Source of the DNA: Deinococcus sp. Marseille-Q6407
Lineage (GTDB): Bacteria; Deinococcota; Deinococci; Deinococcales; Deinococcaceae
Direction: 5' to 3'
Length of the DNA: 64,000 nucleotides
NCBI RefSeq assembly: GCF_946848805.1
Contig: NZ_CAMPFU010000002.1
Coordinates: 456,501 to 520,500, forward strand
Positions 14,161-22,422 of this stretch are shown piece by piece. Position numbers and translations under genes: made by a program. Under the pieces are notes generated by a model, which saw nothing but the letters and a program-made list of their open reading frames with translations, had not been told where the DNA came from and made no database searches. Each line of letters starts with the position of its first letter. Positions within the stretch are counted from its first letter, which is position 1.

Positions 14161-14981
14161 ACCCGCTCAAGGTTCAGGTGGTGGGCGCGGCGCACCCGCT
14201 GGCCGCCGAGTGGCTGCGCTGGACCGCCTGGCACCCGCAGCTGAGCACCGTACAGTTGGTGGAACCCGGGCAGACCGGGCTGTCGGCCGAGGACCTGCAC
14301 CCGGGCCTGTTCGGTCGGCGCAACCTGGGCGTGGTGGACGCCCCCGGCGCGGCCGACGTGACTGTGATCTGCCCCGGCTGGACCGGCGAGCTGCCCAGCG
14401 ACGCTGGACAATGGGTGGACCTGCGCCCCGGCGCTGCCGGACAGCCGGTGCTGCCCGAGCTTCAGACTCCGGCCAGTACCGCGGAGGCGCCGCTGGCTGC
14501 CCTGGCCCCGGACGTGCTGGCTGCCGCGCTGGCGCTGGAACCGCTGCTGCGCGGCCGGGTGGTGTCGCCGCGCGAGACCGTCGGGGTGTCGCTGGACGAG
14601 GCCGGGCTGGAGCAGCTGCGGCCGCTGCTGACCGGGCATTTCCGGCTGGAACCGCTGCTGGCAGGCGGTGAAGATGTGCAGCTGCAGGTGCCGCTGTTCG
14701 AGGGCTACTCCGAGCACGACGCGCTGGCCGCTTACCGGGCCGAGTACCGCTCGCAGCCGTGGGTGAGAATTCGCCGCGAGGCGGAGCCGGCTCTGGGCGT
14801 GAGCGGCAGCCCGGCCTGTGAGCTGCACCTGCGCGTACTGGAACGCGAAGACCCTGAGATCCCGATTCCCCTGCTGGGCGTGCAGGCCCGGCTGGACCCC
14901 TGGCCGGCGCTGGCCGCCCGGGCCGCCGCCGCGCTGAACCTCGCGCACGGCTGGCCGGCGCTCAGCGGACTGGTGCCCTAA
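14148..14981 (+). CDS. ArgC-like degenerate protein, likely non-catalytic
   Basis: 277 residues from a TTG start that overlaps degV by 13 nt. The N-terminus (VQVVGAAHPLAAEWLRWTAW) matches the start of N-acetyl-gamma-glutamyl-phosphate reductases (Rossmann loop, then 'LLRLL..HP'). The end (ARAAAALNLAHGWPALSGL) matches the ArgC C-terminus ('AVQNLNLMLGLPETAGL'). 'YRAEYRSQPWVRI' also fits the ArgC 'Y-x-x-x-PFVRV' segment. The catalytic-cysteine motif (NPGCYPT) is absent: the equivalent place reads ALAPDVLAAALALEPLL. The glycine-rich nucleotide loop is also reduced. Assignment is by pattern only. It may be a regulatory pseudoenzyme. Confidence 0.55.
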   Translation: MGTLNPLKVQVVGAAHPLAAEWLRWTAWHPQLSTVQLVEPGQTGLSAEDLHPGLFGRRNLGVVDAPGAADVTVICPGWTGELPSDAGQWVDLRPGAAGQPVLPELQTPASTAEAPLAALAPDVLAAALALEPLLRGRVVSPRETVGVSLDEAGLEQLRPLLTGHFRLEPLLAGGEDVQLQVPLFEGYSEHDALAAYRAEYRSQPWVRIRREAEPALGVSGSPACELHLRVLEREDPEIPIPLLGVQARLDPWPALAARAAAALNLAHGWPALSGLVP

Positions 14982-15004
14982 GGCCCTGCAGAACTGTCAT
15001 CCGC

Positions 15005-15033
15005 TTGACACTCGGCCCTGAGCAGCTTACACT
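15005..15033 (+). promoter_or_regulatory. Sigma-70-type promoter of the aspS2 leader
   Basis: Perfect -35 TTGACA (15005-15010), 17-nt spacer, -10 TACACT (15028-15033). Start of transcription is expected 7-8 nt downstream, at 15041, which is the A of the leader-peptide ATG. Confidence 0.85.
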
Positions 15034-15040
15034 TGCCAGC

Positions 15041-15085
15041 ATGTTGCCGACGGCGAACAACCAGAATAATGACGATTCCCGCTAG
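15041..15085 (+). CDS. Asn/Asp-rich leader peptide (MLPTANNQNNDDSR)
   Basis: A 14-codon ORF with codons AAC AAC CAG AAT AAT GAC GAT in the middle, that is, four Asn and two Asp in seven positions, ending at TAG. It has no Shine-Dalgarno. The promoter 7 nt upstream implies a leaderless mRNA that begins with this AUG. It lies just before a terminator hairpin and the archaeal-type AspRS gene. Inferred role: ribosome stalling when Asn-tRNA(Asn) or Asp-tRNA is short would prevent termination and raise synthetase expression, as in his, trp or leu attenuation. No experimental support is available here. Confidence 0.75.
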   Translation: MLPTANNQNNDDSR

Positions 15086-15106
15086 GGGACGTCTTCGCCG
15101 TGTGCG

Positions 15107-15145
15107 CCCCCGCTTTCCGAGTTTCCGGTAGCGGGGGTTTTCTTT
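15107..15145 (+). terminator. Attenuator terminator upstream of aspS2
   Basis: CCCCCGCT (15107-15114) pairs with AGCGGGGG (15130-15137), followed by TTTTCTTT. Competing pairings are available. ACGGCGAA in the leader-peptide gene (15050-15057) is a perfect 8-bp complement of TTCGCCGT (15094-15101). GGGGACG (15085-15091) can pair with CGT (15099-15101) and CCCC (15107-15110), which would block the terminator's 5' arm. Confidence 0.85.
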
Positions 15146-15190
15146 ATCCACTTGCTTTTTGCCCCCGCCCCATGCTCAGGAGGACCACCC

Positions 15191-16531
15191 ATGACCACCC
15201 CTACCGATACGCCAGCGCAGTCCCAGACACCCGCTCAGACCCTGCCCCGCACCTTTATCCGCGACCTTGGCGGCCTCGCCGGGCAGGAGGTGCGGCTGCG
15301 CGGCATGATTCTCTCGCGGCGCGACCTCGGCGGCCTGCAGTTTGTGACCCTGCGCGACGGCAGCGGCGCCGTGCAGGGCGTGGGCGACGGCCTGGAGCTG
15401 AACCTGCCGCTGCCCGAGAGCAGCGTGGAAATCGTAGGCACAGTGACGCCCCACCCCAAGCGGGAAGGCGAGGTGGAAGTGCGGATGCAGGCTATGCGCC
15501 TGATCTCGGCGGCGGCCGAGGCGACCCCGGTGGAGCTGCCCAAGCTGAACCGGGTTCACCCCGACACGCTACTCAACCACCGCGCCGTGACGGTGCGTGG
15601 GCTGAAGGAACGCGCCGCGCTGCGGGTGCAGGCCGAGCTGCTGGCTGGCTTCCGTGAGGCGCTGAACGGCATGGGCTTTACCGAAATCAGCACGCCCAAG
15701 ATTGTGGAGGCCGGCGCGGAAGGCGGCGCCAACCTCTTCACGGTGGACTATTTCGGTGAGCCGGCCTACCTGGCCCAGAGCCCGCAGCTGTACAAGCAGA
15801 TGATGGTGGGCGCCTTCGAGCGGGTGTTCGAGGTGGCCCCGGTGTTCCGCGGCGAGCAGCACAACACCAGCCGGCACCTGACCGAGTACCTCAGCCTGGA
15901 CGCTGAGCTGGGCTTTATCGATTCGGAAGAGGACGTGATGGACGTGGAAACCGAGGTGCTGCGGCAGATGCTGGCGCGGGTAGCCCAGCGCTGCGCCCCC
16001 GAGCTGACGCTGCTAGGTGCCACGCTGCCGCAGGTGCCCGAGCGGATTCCGCGCATTCCGCTGCTGGAGGCCCGCGCGCTGGTGGAGCGCGAGTTCGGTC
16101 ATGCGGTGGGCGGCAAGGACCTCGACCCCGAAGGCGAGCGGCTGCTGGGCGAGTACTACGCCCGCGAACACGGCAGCGAGTTCGTGTTCGTGACCCGTTT
16201 CCCGCGGGTGGCCCGGCCTTTTTACACCTACCCGGAAGGCGAGGTGGACGGCGTGCCACTGACGCGCGGCTTCGACCTGCTGCTGCGCGGCCTGGAAATC
16301 ACGTCCGGCGGACAGCGCATCCACGACCCGCAGATGCTGGCCGAGAGCATCGAAGCTTATGGCCTGAACCCCGACTCGCTGCGCGGATATGCCGAGGTGT
16401 TCCGCTACGGCATGCCCCCGCACGGCGGCTTTGCCATCGGCGCTGAGCGGCTCACCGCGCTGCTGCTGGGCCTCAGCAACGTGCGAATGGCCCGCGCTTT
16501 CCCACGCGACCGTACCCGGCTGCAGCCCTGA
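15191..16531 (+). CDS. aspS2: Aspartyl-tRNA synthetase, archaeal type (AspRS2, probably non-discriminating)
   Basis: 446 residues. It is shorter than bacterial AspRS because the GAD insertion is missing. Archaeal-type features are motif 2 'VAPVFRGEQHNTSRHLTEYLSLD' with the preceding AQSPQLYKQMMV, and motif 3 'PPHGGFAIGAERLTALLLGL' with the terminal 'NVRMARAFPRDRTR'. The start at ATG 15191 follows AGGAGGA (15177-15184). In D. radiodurans the corresponding enzyme also aspartylates tRNA(Asn). GatCAB then amidates Asp-tRNA(Asn), which is the organism's route to asparagine. Family knowledge suggests the same here, but specificity is not proven from sequence. Expression appears to be controlled by the leader at 15041-15145. 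Confidence 0.92.
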   Translation: MTTPTDTPAQSQTPAQTLPRTFIRDLGGLAGQEVRLRGMILSRRDLGGLQFVTLRDGSGAVQGVGDGLELNLPLPESSVEIVGTVTPHPKREGEVEVRMQAMRLISAAAEATPVELPKLNRVHPDTLLNHRAVTVRGLKERAALRVQAELLAGFREALNGMGFTEISTPKIVEAGAEGGANLFTVDYFGEPAYLAQSPQLYKQMMVGAFERVFEVAPVFRGEQHNTSRHLTEYLSLDAELGFIDSEEDVMDVETEVLRQMLARVAQRCAPELTLLGATLPQVPERIPRIPLLEARALVEREFGHAVGGKDLDPEGERLLGEYYAREHGSEFVFVTRFPRVARPFYTYPEGEVDGVPLTRGFDLLLRGLEITSGGQRIHDPQMLAESIEAYGLNPDSLRGYAEVFRYGMPPHGGFAIGAERLTALLLGLSNVRMARAFPRDRTRLQP

Positions 16532-16733
16532 GCTGTTTGCGGCCTGAGTGCAGAGATTCCCCGGCCTGCACAGTCTTCATGCTGGCGGAGGCAGCTGCGG
16601 CGCAAGAGAAGTGCAAGGAAAGTGCCTTTAAGATGAGCTGAGCTTTCTCATCCCCCACGCTTTTGCGGGCCACCGAATTCACCGGGCCCCTTGCTGAATC
16701 TTTTCTTTCACCCGATTTCCCCGAAGGATCCCC

Positions 16734-17246
16734 ATGACTTACGTTCTGATTGCCCTGCTGATTGTCATTGTCGCCTTGGCTGCCCTGTGGCTGCGAAGTG
16801 GGTCCGCCAGCCGCGCCGAGGCCGAGAGACCCGTTCCTGCTGCTCAGGTGCCTTCTGCCGGGTGGGAAGCGGCCACTCCCGCTCCAGCCGCCTCCAATCA
16901 GGCCGACTGGGCCACCCTGGAAGGTGAGGGCGCCGTGCGGCCGGCGGTGGACGCTGGGCTGCTGGCCAGTGCCCGGGCCGGCGTCTCGCAGGAGATTCCC
17001 GACGAGGTGCTGGAGGAAATGCTGCTGGACGCCACCCCGCAGCGGGCAGCGCAGCTGTTTGCCGGCGTCTCCCCCGACGTGATGGCCGACCTGACCGCCG
17101 GACAGACCCAGGGGGTGCATTTCGAGGGTCAGGCCCGCGCCGAGGACCTGGCGGCGCTGAGCAACCTGGGCAGCGCCGTGGACGACCTGGACATCTGGGA
17201 TTTCGGCGACGATGAGGAGGAAAGCGGCGCTAAGATCAAGGCATGA
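16734..17246 (+). CDS. Membrane-anchored protein of unknown function
   Basis: 170 residues. One N-terminal transmembrane helix (YVLIALLIVIVALAALWL) is followed by an Ala/Pro-rich linker and an acidic, soluble C-terminal domain (EIPDEVLEEMLLDATPQRAAQLFAGVSPDVMADLTAG) ending in a very acidic tail (DIWDFGDDEEESGAKIKA). AAGGA precedes the ATG. The stop overlaps the start of the cysQ-like gene (ATGA at 17243). I recognise no family. The 200 bp upstream (16532-16733) shows no gene. Confidence 0.7.
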   Translation: MTYVLIALLIVIVALAALWLRSGSASRAEAERPVPAAQVPSAGWEAATPAPAASNQADWATLEGEGAVRPAVDAGLLASARAGVSQEIPDEVLEEMLLDATPQRAAQLFAGVSPDVMADLTAGQTQGVHFEGQARAEDLAALSNLGSAVDDLDIWDFGDDEEESGAKIKA

Positions 17247-18211
17247 CCGAAGAACTGGCCACAGCAGAGCAGCTGGCCCGTCAGGCCGGTGAGTTGATCC
17301 GGCGCCTGCGCCAGCAGGGCCTGACCGTGGAGCACAAGACCGGCGCCGATGACCCGGTGACCCAGGCCGACCGGGCCGCCTCGCAGCTGCTGATGCAGGA
17401 GCTGGCCGCCGCTTTCCCGGCAGACGGCCTGCTTTCCGAAGAAGAGAGCGATAGCCGGCAGCGTCTGGACAGGCGGCGAGTCTGGTTGATTGACCCGATT
17501 GACGGCACCAAGGAATACACCGAAGGCAGCAGTGACTACTGCGTGTCTATCGGACTGGCCGAGGCAGGCGAGCCGGTGCTGGGCGTGATCTACGCACCCG
17601 AGACGGATGAGCTGTTCTCGGGTGCCGCTGGGATGGGCGTGCGGAAAAACGGGCAGCCGGTCTCGCTGCGTTCAGAACAGCCCTATATCGTGGCCACCTC
17701 GGTCACGGAAACCGGCCGCGAGCTGAAGGACCTGCCGCTGCCGGGCATGCGGCCCAGCGGCTCTACGGCCCTGAAGCTGGCCCGAATTGCGGCAGGCGAG
17801 GCGGATGCCACCTTTACCATGTCGCCCCGCGCCGAGTGGGATATTGCCGCTGGGCACGCCCTGCTGCGCGCGCAGGGCGGCGACCTGACTCGGCGTGATG
17901 GCCGGGCGGTGCGCTACAACCAGCCCAAGCCTTATCTGGAGCAGGGCCTGATTGCCGGCGGGCCGGAAGCCATCGCCTGGTTACGGGCCGAGCTGCTGCG
18001 CTTAGGGGTCCCTACCGCCGTGCTGGCTCTGGACGCCGACGCCCAGGGCCAGCGCCGGCACGTGCGCCGCGCCGGTGAACGCGAGCTGGCCTGGCTGGTG
18101 ACCGGCTCCAGTGAAAGGGGCGAAACGGCCGTGCTCGGCAGCGGCGGCAACGCCTTTCATCTGGAACGGCTGACCCGTGACGTGCGCCGCGCCGGTGACT
18201 CGCTGCACTGA
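17243..18211 (+). CDS. cysQ: CysQ/inositol-monophosphatase-family phosphatase with C-terminal extension
   Basis: 322 residues. The Mg/Li-sensitive phosphatase motifs are present: DPVTQADRAAS, EEES, WLIDPIDGTKEYTEG and the C-terminal AEWDIAAGHALLRAQGG. The 'KEYTEG' form points to 3'(2'),5'-bisphosphate nucleotidase (PAP recycling) rather than IMPase. The domain ends near residue 250. About 70 further residues follow and end HVRRAG... DVRRAGDSLH. This tail carries a ~19-nt direct repeat (around 18060 and 18180). The extension's function is unknown. Confidence 0.85.
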   Translation: MTEELATAEQLARQAGELIRRLRQQGLTVEHKTGADDPVTQADRAASQLLMQELAAAFPADGLLSEEESDSRQRLDRRRVWLIDPIDGTKEYTEGSSDYCVSIGLAEAGEPVLGVIYAPETDELFSGAAGMGVRKNGQPVSLRSEQPYIVATSVTETGRELKDLPLPGMRPSGSTALKLARIAAGEADATFTMSPRAEWDIAAGHALLRAQGGDLTRRDGRAVRYNQPKPYLEQGLIAGGPEAIAWLRAELLRLGVPTAVLALDADAQGQRRHVRRAGERELAWLVTGSSERGETAVLGSGGNAFHLERLTRDVRRAGDSLH

Positions 18212-18245
18212 ACGTTGCTGAACTTTCGCGGCGCAGCCGGCCGCC

Positions 18246-18251
18246 TATAAT
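18246..18251 (+). promoter_or_regulatory. -10 box of leaderless recF
   Basis: A perfect TATAAT that overlaps the upstream candidate ATG (18250). It is 7 nt before the in-frame GTG at 18259, which therefore is the more likely start. Confidence 0.65.
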
Positions 18252-18258
18252 GTCGCGC

Positions 18259-19308
18259 GTGCGCCTGAGCAAGCTCTCTACCCTGAACTACCGCAACCTG
18301 GCCCCCGACACGCTGGACTTTCCGGCCGGGGTCACGGGCGTGTGGGGCGAGAACGGGGCCGGCAAGACCAACCTGCTGGAAGCGGCTTATCTGGCACTGA
18401 CCGGCCGTACCGAGGCGGGCCGGCTGGAAGAACTGGTGCGGGCCGGGCAGACCGAAGCCTACGTGCGCGCCGATGTGCTGGAAGGCGGCAGCCTCAGTGT
18501 GCAAGAGGTGGGTATCGGGCGCGGCCGGCGGCAGCTGAAGGTGGACGGCGTGCGCGCCCGCACCGGCGACCTGCCGCGCGGCAGCGCCGTGCTGATTCGC
18601 CCGGAAGATTCCGAGCTGGTGTTCGGTTCGCCTTCCAAGCGCCGGGCCTATCTGGACTCGTTGCTGGGCCGCCTGAGCGCCCGGTATGCCGAGCAGCTCA
18701 GCCGCTATGAGCGCACGGTGTCGCAGCGTAATGCCGCCCTGCGCGAAGGTCAGGACTGGGCGCTGGACGTCTGGGACGGCCCGCTGGTGACTCTGGGCCG
18801 CGAGATCATGGAATTCCGCGAGCGGGCGCTGGTACGGCTGGAAGAACTGGCCCGGCAGGCCAACGCCGAGCTGGGCAGCCGCAAAACGCTGGAACTCCGG
18901 CTGCTGGAAAGCACCGACCCGGAAAGTTACGCAGCCACGCTGCACTCACGCCGCGCCGAGGAACTGGCCCGTGGCGTCACCCTGACCGGCCCGCACCGCG
19001 ACGACCTGGAACTGACCCTGGGCGGCCTGGGCGCCGGCACCTATGCCAGCCGCGGAGAGGGACGCACCGCCGCGCTCTCGCTGCGCTACGCCGAGCTACA
19101 ACTGCTCAGCGAGCGCTTCGGGGAGCCGCCGGTGCTCCTGATTGACGACTGGACCGCCGAGCTGGACCCGCAGCGCCGGCAGTTCCTGCTGGACCTGGCC
19201 GCCTCGGTGCCGCAGGCCATCGTGACCGGCACCGAGCAGCCCCCCGGCGCCCGGCTGGTGCTGCAGGCCGCCGCCGGCCGCTTTACCGCGCAGGAGGTTC
19301 TGGCATGA
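18259..19308 (+). CDS. recF: DNA replication and repair protein RecF
   Basis: 349-residue SMC-like ATPase that helps RecOR load RecA at single-strand gaps. In Deinococcus the RecFOR route is the main recombination-repair pathway because RecBC is absent. Walker A is GENGAGKT (residues 30-37). The signature region is LTGPHRDDLELTL, and Walker B with D-loop is VLLIDDWTAELDPQRR. The start GTG 18259 is chosen over ATG 18250 because that ATG lies inside the TATAAT box. Downstream dciA-like overlaps by 4 nt. Confidence 0.95.
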   Translation: MRLSKLSTLNYRNLAPDTLDFPAGVTGVWGENGAGKTNLLEAAYLALTGRTEAGRLEELVRAGQTEAYVRADVLEGGSLSVQEVGIGRGRRQLKVDGVRARTGDLPRGSAVLIRPEDSELVFGSPSKRRAYLDSLLGRLSARYAEQLSRYERTVSQRNAALREGQDWALDVWDGPLVTLGREIMEFRERALVRLEELARQANAELGSRKTLELRLLESTDPESYAATLHSRRAEELARGVTLTGPHRDDLELTLGGLGAGTYASRGEGRTAALSLRYAELQLLSERFGEPPVLLIDDWTAELDPQRRQFLLDLAASVPQAIVTGTEQPPGARLVLQAAAGRFTAQEVLA

Positions 19309-20276
19309 GTAACGGAGACAGCAACAAGCCCTACATCCAAAAGCCCAGCTACCGCACCCGCGCCCGCAGCGGCCGGCGTGAGGGTGACCTGCGCAGCGTG
19401 GGCGAACTGATGGACGCCACCCTGGGCAAGAACCGGCTGGGCTTCGGGGTACGCCGCGCACAGGCGCTGTTACTATGGCCGCGGGCGGTGGGGCCGGAAG
19501 TGGCCCGGCTGACCCGGGCGCGGTCGTTTCAGTTCGGGACGCTGCACGTAGAAGCCCGCGACTCGGCGGCGGCGCATCACCTCAGCATGCAGCGCCACCA
19601 TTTCATGCACCGGCTTAATGAGCTGCTGATCAGCACGGCGCCGGCCGGAGTGACACCCGAACAGGTCACCGAGATTCGTTTCGGCACCGGCTGGACCGCG
19701 CCCGGTGGGGGGAACCGCCGCTCGCTCGCGCCACAACTGCCGCCGCTGCCCCCTGAAGAGCAGGCCCGGGCCGAGCAGGCAGCGCAGGCGGCCGGCGAGG
19801 AGTTGCACGACGTGGCCCGCGCCGCCGCCGAGGCAGTGGCCCGCTCGCGGCGCTGGCGCGAGCAGCAGGGCTGGACCCCCTGTCCAGTCTGCGGCGAACC
19901 CGACCCGCATCTGCCCTGCCGCGCCTGTGAACGCACCATGCGCGATCCGGTGGTGCGCCGCGCCGCCGATGAGCTGATGCGCCGGCCCGAAGCGATTCTG
20001 GGCCTGGAAGACCGACTGGGCCCCAGCGCCGAGCAGGCTGCGTATTTCCTGGCGGTGCAGGGCCTGGAAGGCCGGCTGAAGGTGCTGGCCCTGGAATGCA
20101 TTCATCTGGGCAGCGCCGCGGAGTACCACGAGTTCTTCGAGGAACAGTGCGGGCACCTGCTGGCCGTCATGGGCCGCAAGCCCCTGAGCGATGTCACCGC
20201 GGCCGACTATGACCAGCTACCCGAGCAGGTGTTGCAGGTGCTGAAAGCGGGGCGGGCGGCGGCCCGGCGGCGCTGA
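19305..20276 (+). CDS. DciA-like (DUF721) helicase-loader protein with zinc-knuckle extension
   Basis: 323 residues. Residues ~30-125 match DUF721/DciA: SVGELMDATL, then LLWPRAVGPEVARLTRARSFQFGTLHVEARDSAAAHHL. DciA loads the DnaB replicative helicase in bacteria without DnaC. Adjacency to recF fits a replication role. The protein is more than twice the usual DciA length. It has an Ala/Glu-rich linker, four cysteines at 193, 196, 205 and 208 (CPVC...CRAC) that could bind zinc, and a helical C-terminus. The function of that extension is unknown. Confidence 0.78.
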   Translation: MSNGDSNKPYIQKPSYRTRARSGRREGDLRSVGELMDATLGKNRLGFGVRRAQALLLWPRAVGPEVARLTRARSFQFGTLHVEARDSAAAHHLSMQRHHFMHRLNELLISTAPAGVTPEQVTEIRFGTGWTAPGGGNRRSLAPQLPPLPPEEQARAEQAAQAAGEELHDVARAAAEAVARSRRWREQQGWTPCPVCGEPDPHLPCRACERTMRDPVVRRAADELMRRPEAILGLEDRLGPSAEQAAYFLAVQGLEGRLKVLALECIHLGSAAEYHEFFEEQCGHLLAVMGRKPLSDVTAADYDQLPEQVLQVLKAGRAAARRR

Positions 20277-20342
20277 CGGCAGAGCTGCTGAAAACTGACC
20301 TGATCAACGCTTGAGAGGAGGCAGGAGGGCTATGGTGAAAGC

Positions 20343-20881
<539 letters not shown>

Positions 20882-20882
<1 letters not shown>

Positions 20883-21679
20883 TGGACGGCAGCCTGCTGG
20901 CCACGCCCTTTCTGGAACGGCTGAACATCTGGTTTCTGGCCGCCTGGGGACTGCTGGCGCTGTACTGGTTGGCGCGGGTGGCCTTTGCGGCGCGGCGCCG
21001 GCAGCGGCCGGCCGTATCGCTGTGGAGCATTCCGGGGCTGTTGCTGCTGCCACTGGCTCCGCTGCTGGAAGTGCCGGCGCTCTTCGGCATCGGCGCGGCG
21101 CTGCTGCTGCTGGCCGAGTGGTGGCCGCGCGCCTTCGTGCCCGCACGGCAGCGGCCCGAGTGGGGCTGGGGTCTAGTGCTGACGGTGCTGGGCGGCGCAG
21201 CATTACTGGCCGACCCGCCCAGCTTTCTCAGCCTGAGCGGTGGCGTGGCCCTCTCGCTCTGGGGACTGGCCCGGCTGCTCAGCGGTCTGTTGTGGCGCCC
21301 GGCGCGACCGCCGGCCCGCTGGCTCCCGCCCAGCACGCTGGGCAAGCGGGAAGCGCCTACCTTCGGCACCGAGGTGCGCTGGCAGGTCCGGCAAGTGCCC
21401 GACCCTCCCGAGCTGAGCGTCACCGTGCGTCAGCATGACCTGCTGCTGCGCAACGATAGCGGCCAGGAGCTGCTGCTGCGTGGCTGGGCCCCGGCGCACC
21501 GCAACGCCTTTCTGGCGCTGGATAAGCGACTACCCCCGGCGGCCGAACAGCGCCTGCGCCGCGCCCCGGACCAGAGCGGCGTGCGGGTGTGGTACACCCC
21601 GGCCGGCAGCAGCGAGGTGCGGGTGTTGCGGGCCGACTGGCAGGCCCCGGACCCGGCGCAGGAGCGGGTGCTGAATTAG
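20882..21679 (+). CDS. Membrane protein of unknown function
   Basis: 265 residues. About four hydrophobic helices occupy the first ~145 residues (NIWFLAAWGLLALYWLARV, SIPGLLLLPLAPLLEV, GIGAALLLLAEWW, GLVLTVLGGAALL). The C-terminal half is soluble, ~100 residues, and beta-rich in appearance (VRWQVRQVPDPPELSVTVRQHDLLLRN). It is translationally coupled to moaB, but nothing in the sequence points to molybdopterin. No family recognised. Confidence 0.65.
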
Positions 21680-21725
21680 CTTGGCCCCGGGACAACCCTC
21701 ATGCGGCCAGCGGCGGCCAGCGCGC

Positions 21726-21731
21726 TAGACT
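21726..21731 (+). promoter_or_regulatory. -10 box of leaderless ccdA
   Basis: TAGACT, 7 nt before the ATG at 21739. It separates the ccdA-ccmAB unit from the genes before it. Confidence 0.6.
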
Positions 21732-21738
21732 GCCGGTT

Positions 21739-22422
21739 ATGGTTGAAACCGCCAGCGCCCCTACACTCACGGTCGCCTTTGTCGCCGGGCTGCTGTCTTT
21801 TCTCAGTCCCTGCGTACTGCCGCTGGTGCCCTCGTATCTGGGGGTGATCGGCGGCACCCGTGCGCCGCTGGTCCGTGCCCTGGGTTTTATCGCCGGTTTC
21901 GGGCTGGTCTTTATTGCGCTGGGTGCCACTGCCAGTGCACTGGGTGCCCTGCTGGCACCTCACAAGATGTTGCTGGGCCGCCTGGCCGGGGCGCTGATCG
22001 TCTTTTTCGGACTAGTGATGCTAGGCGTGATCCGGCTGCCGTGGATGATGCGCGACACCCGCCAGATGAGCGGCGCGGACCGCTACGGCCCAGTGGCGCT
22101 GGGGGCTGCTTTCGCGTTCGGATGGAGCCCCTGCCTGGGGCCAGCGCTGGGCAGTATTCTGGGTCTGGCGGCCAGCACCAGCTCGCTGCCGCAGGGCGTG
22201 GTGCTGCTGATGACCTACACCCTGGGCCTGGCGGTGCCGTTTCTGCTGGCTGCGCTGCTGTGGGACCGCATCAACCTACGTGGTCTCAACCGCTACACCG
22301 GCATCTTCGAGAAGGTGGGCGGGGCCATTCTGGTGGCGGTCGGCCTGCTGATGCTGAGCGGTTACTTCACGGTGCTGTCGTCTTTCTTTTATGAGGTGAT
22401 GCCGCAGTGGCTCAGGGTCTGA
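21739..22422 (+). CDS. ccdA: Cytochrome c biogenesis protein CcdA (DsbD-like thiol transporter)
   Basis: 227-residue, six-helix membrane protein that passes reducing equivalents from cytoplasmic thioredoxin to extracytoplasmic apocytochrome c. The two reactive cysteines are visible, in LSFLSPCVLPLVPSYLG (helix 1) and GWSPCLGPALGSIL (helix 4). Conserved prolines flank both. The start at ATG 21739 is set by the -10 box. It overlaps the start of the ccmA-like gene by 16 nt. Confidence 0.93.
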   Translation: MVETASAPTLTVAFVAGLLSFLSPCVLPLVPSYLGVIGGTRAPLVRALGFIAGFGLVFIALGATASALGALLAPHKMLLGRLAGALIVFFGLVMLGVIRLPWMMRDTRQMSGADRYGPVALGAAFAFGWSPCLGPALGSILGLAASTSSLPQGVVLLMTYTLGLAVPFLLAALLWDRINLRGLNRYTGIFEKVGGAILVAVGLLMLSGYFTVLSSFFYEVMPQWLRV

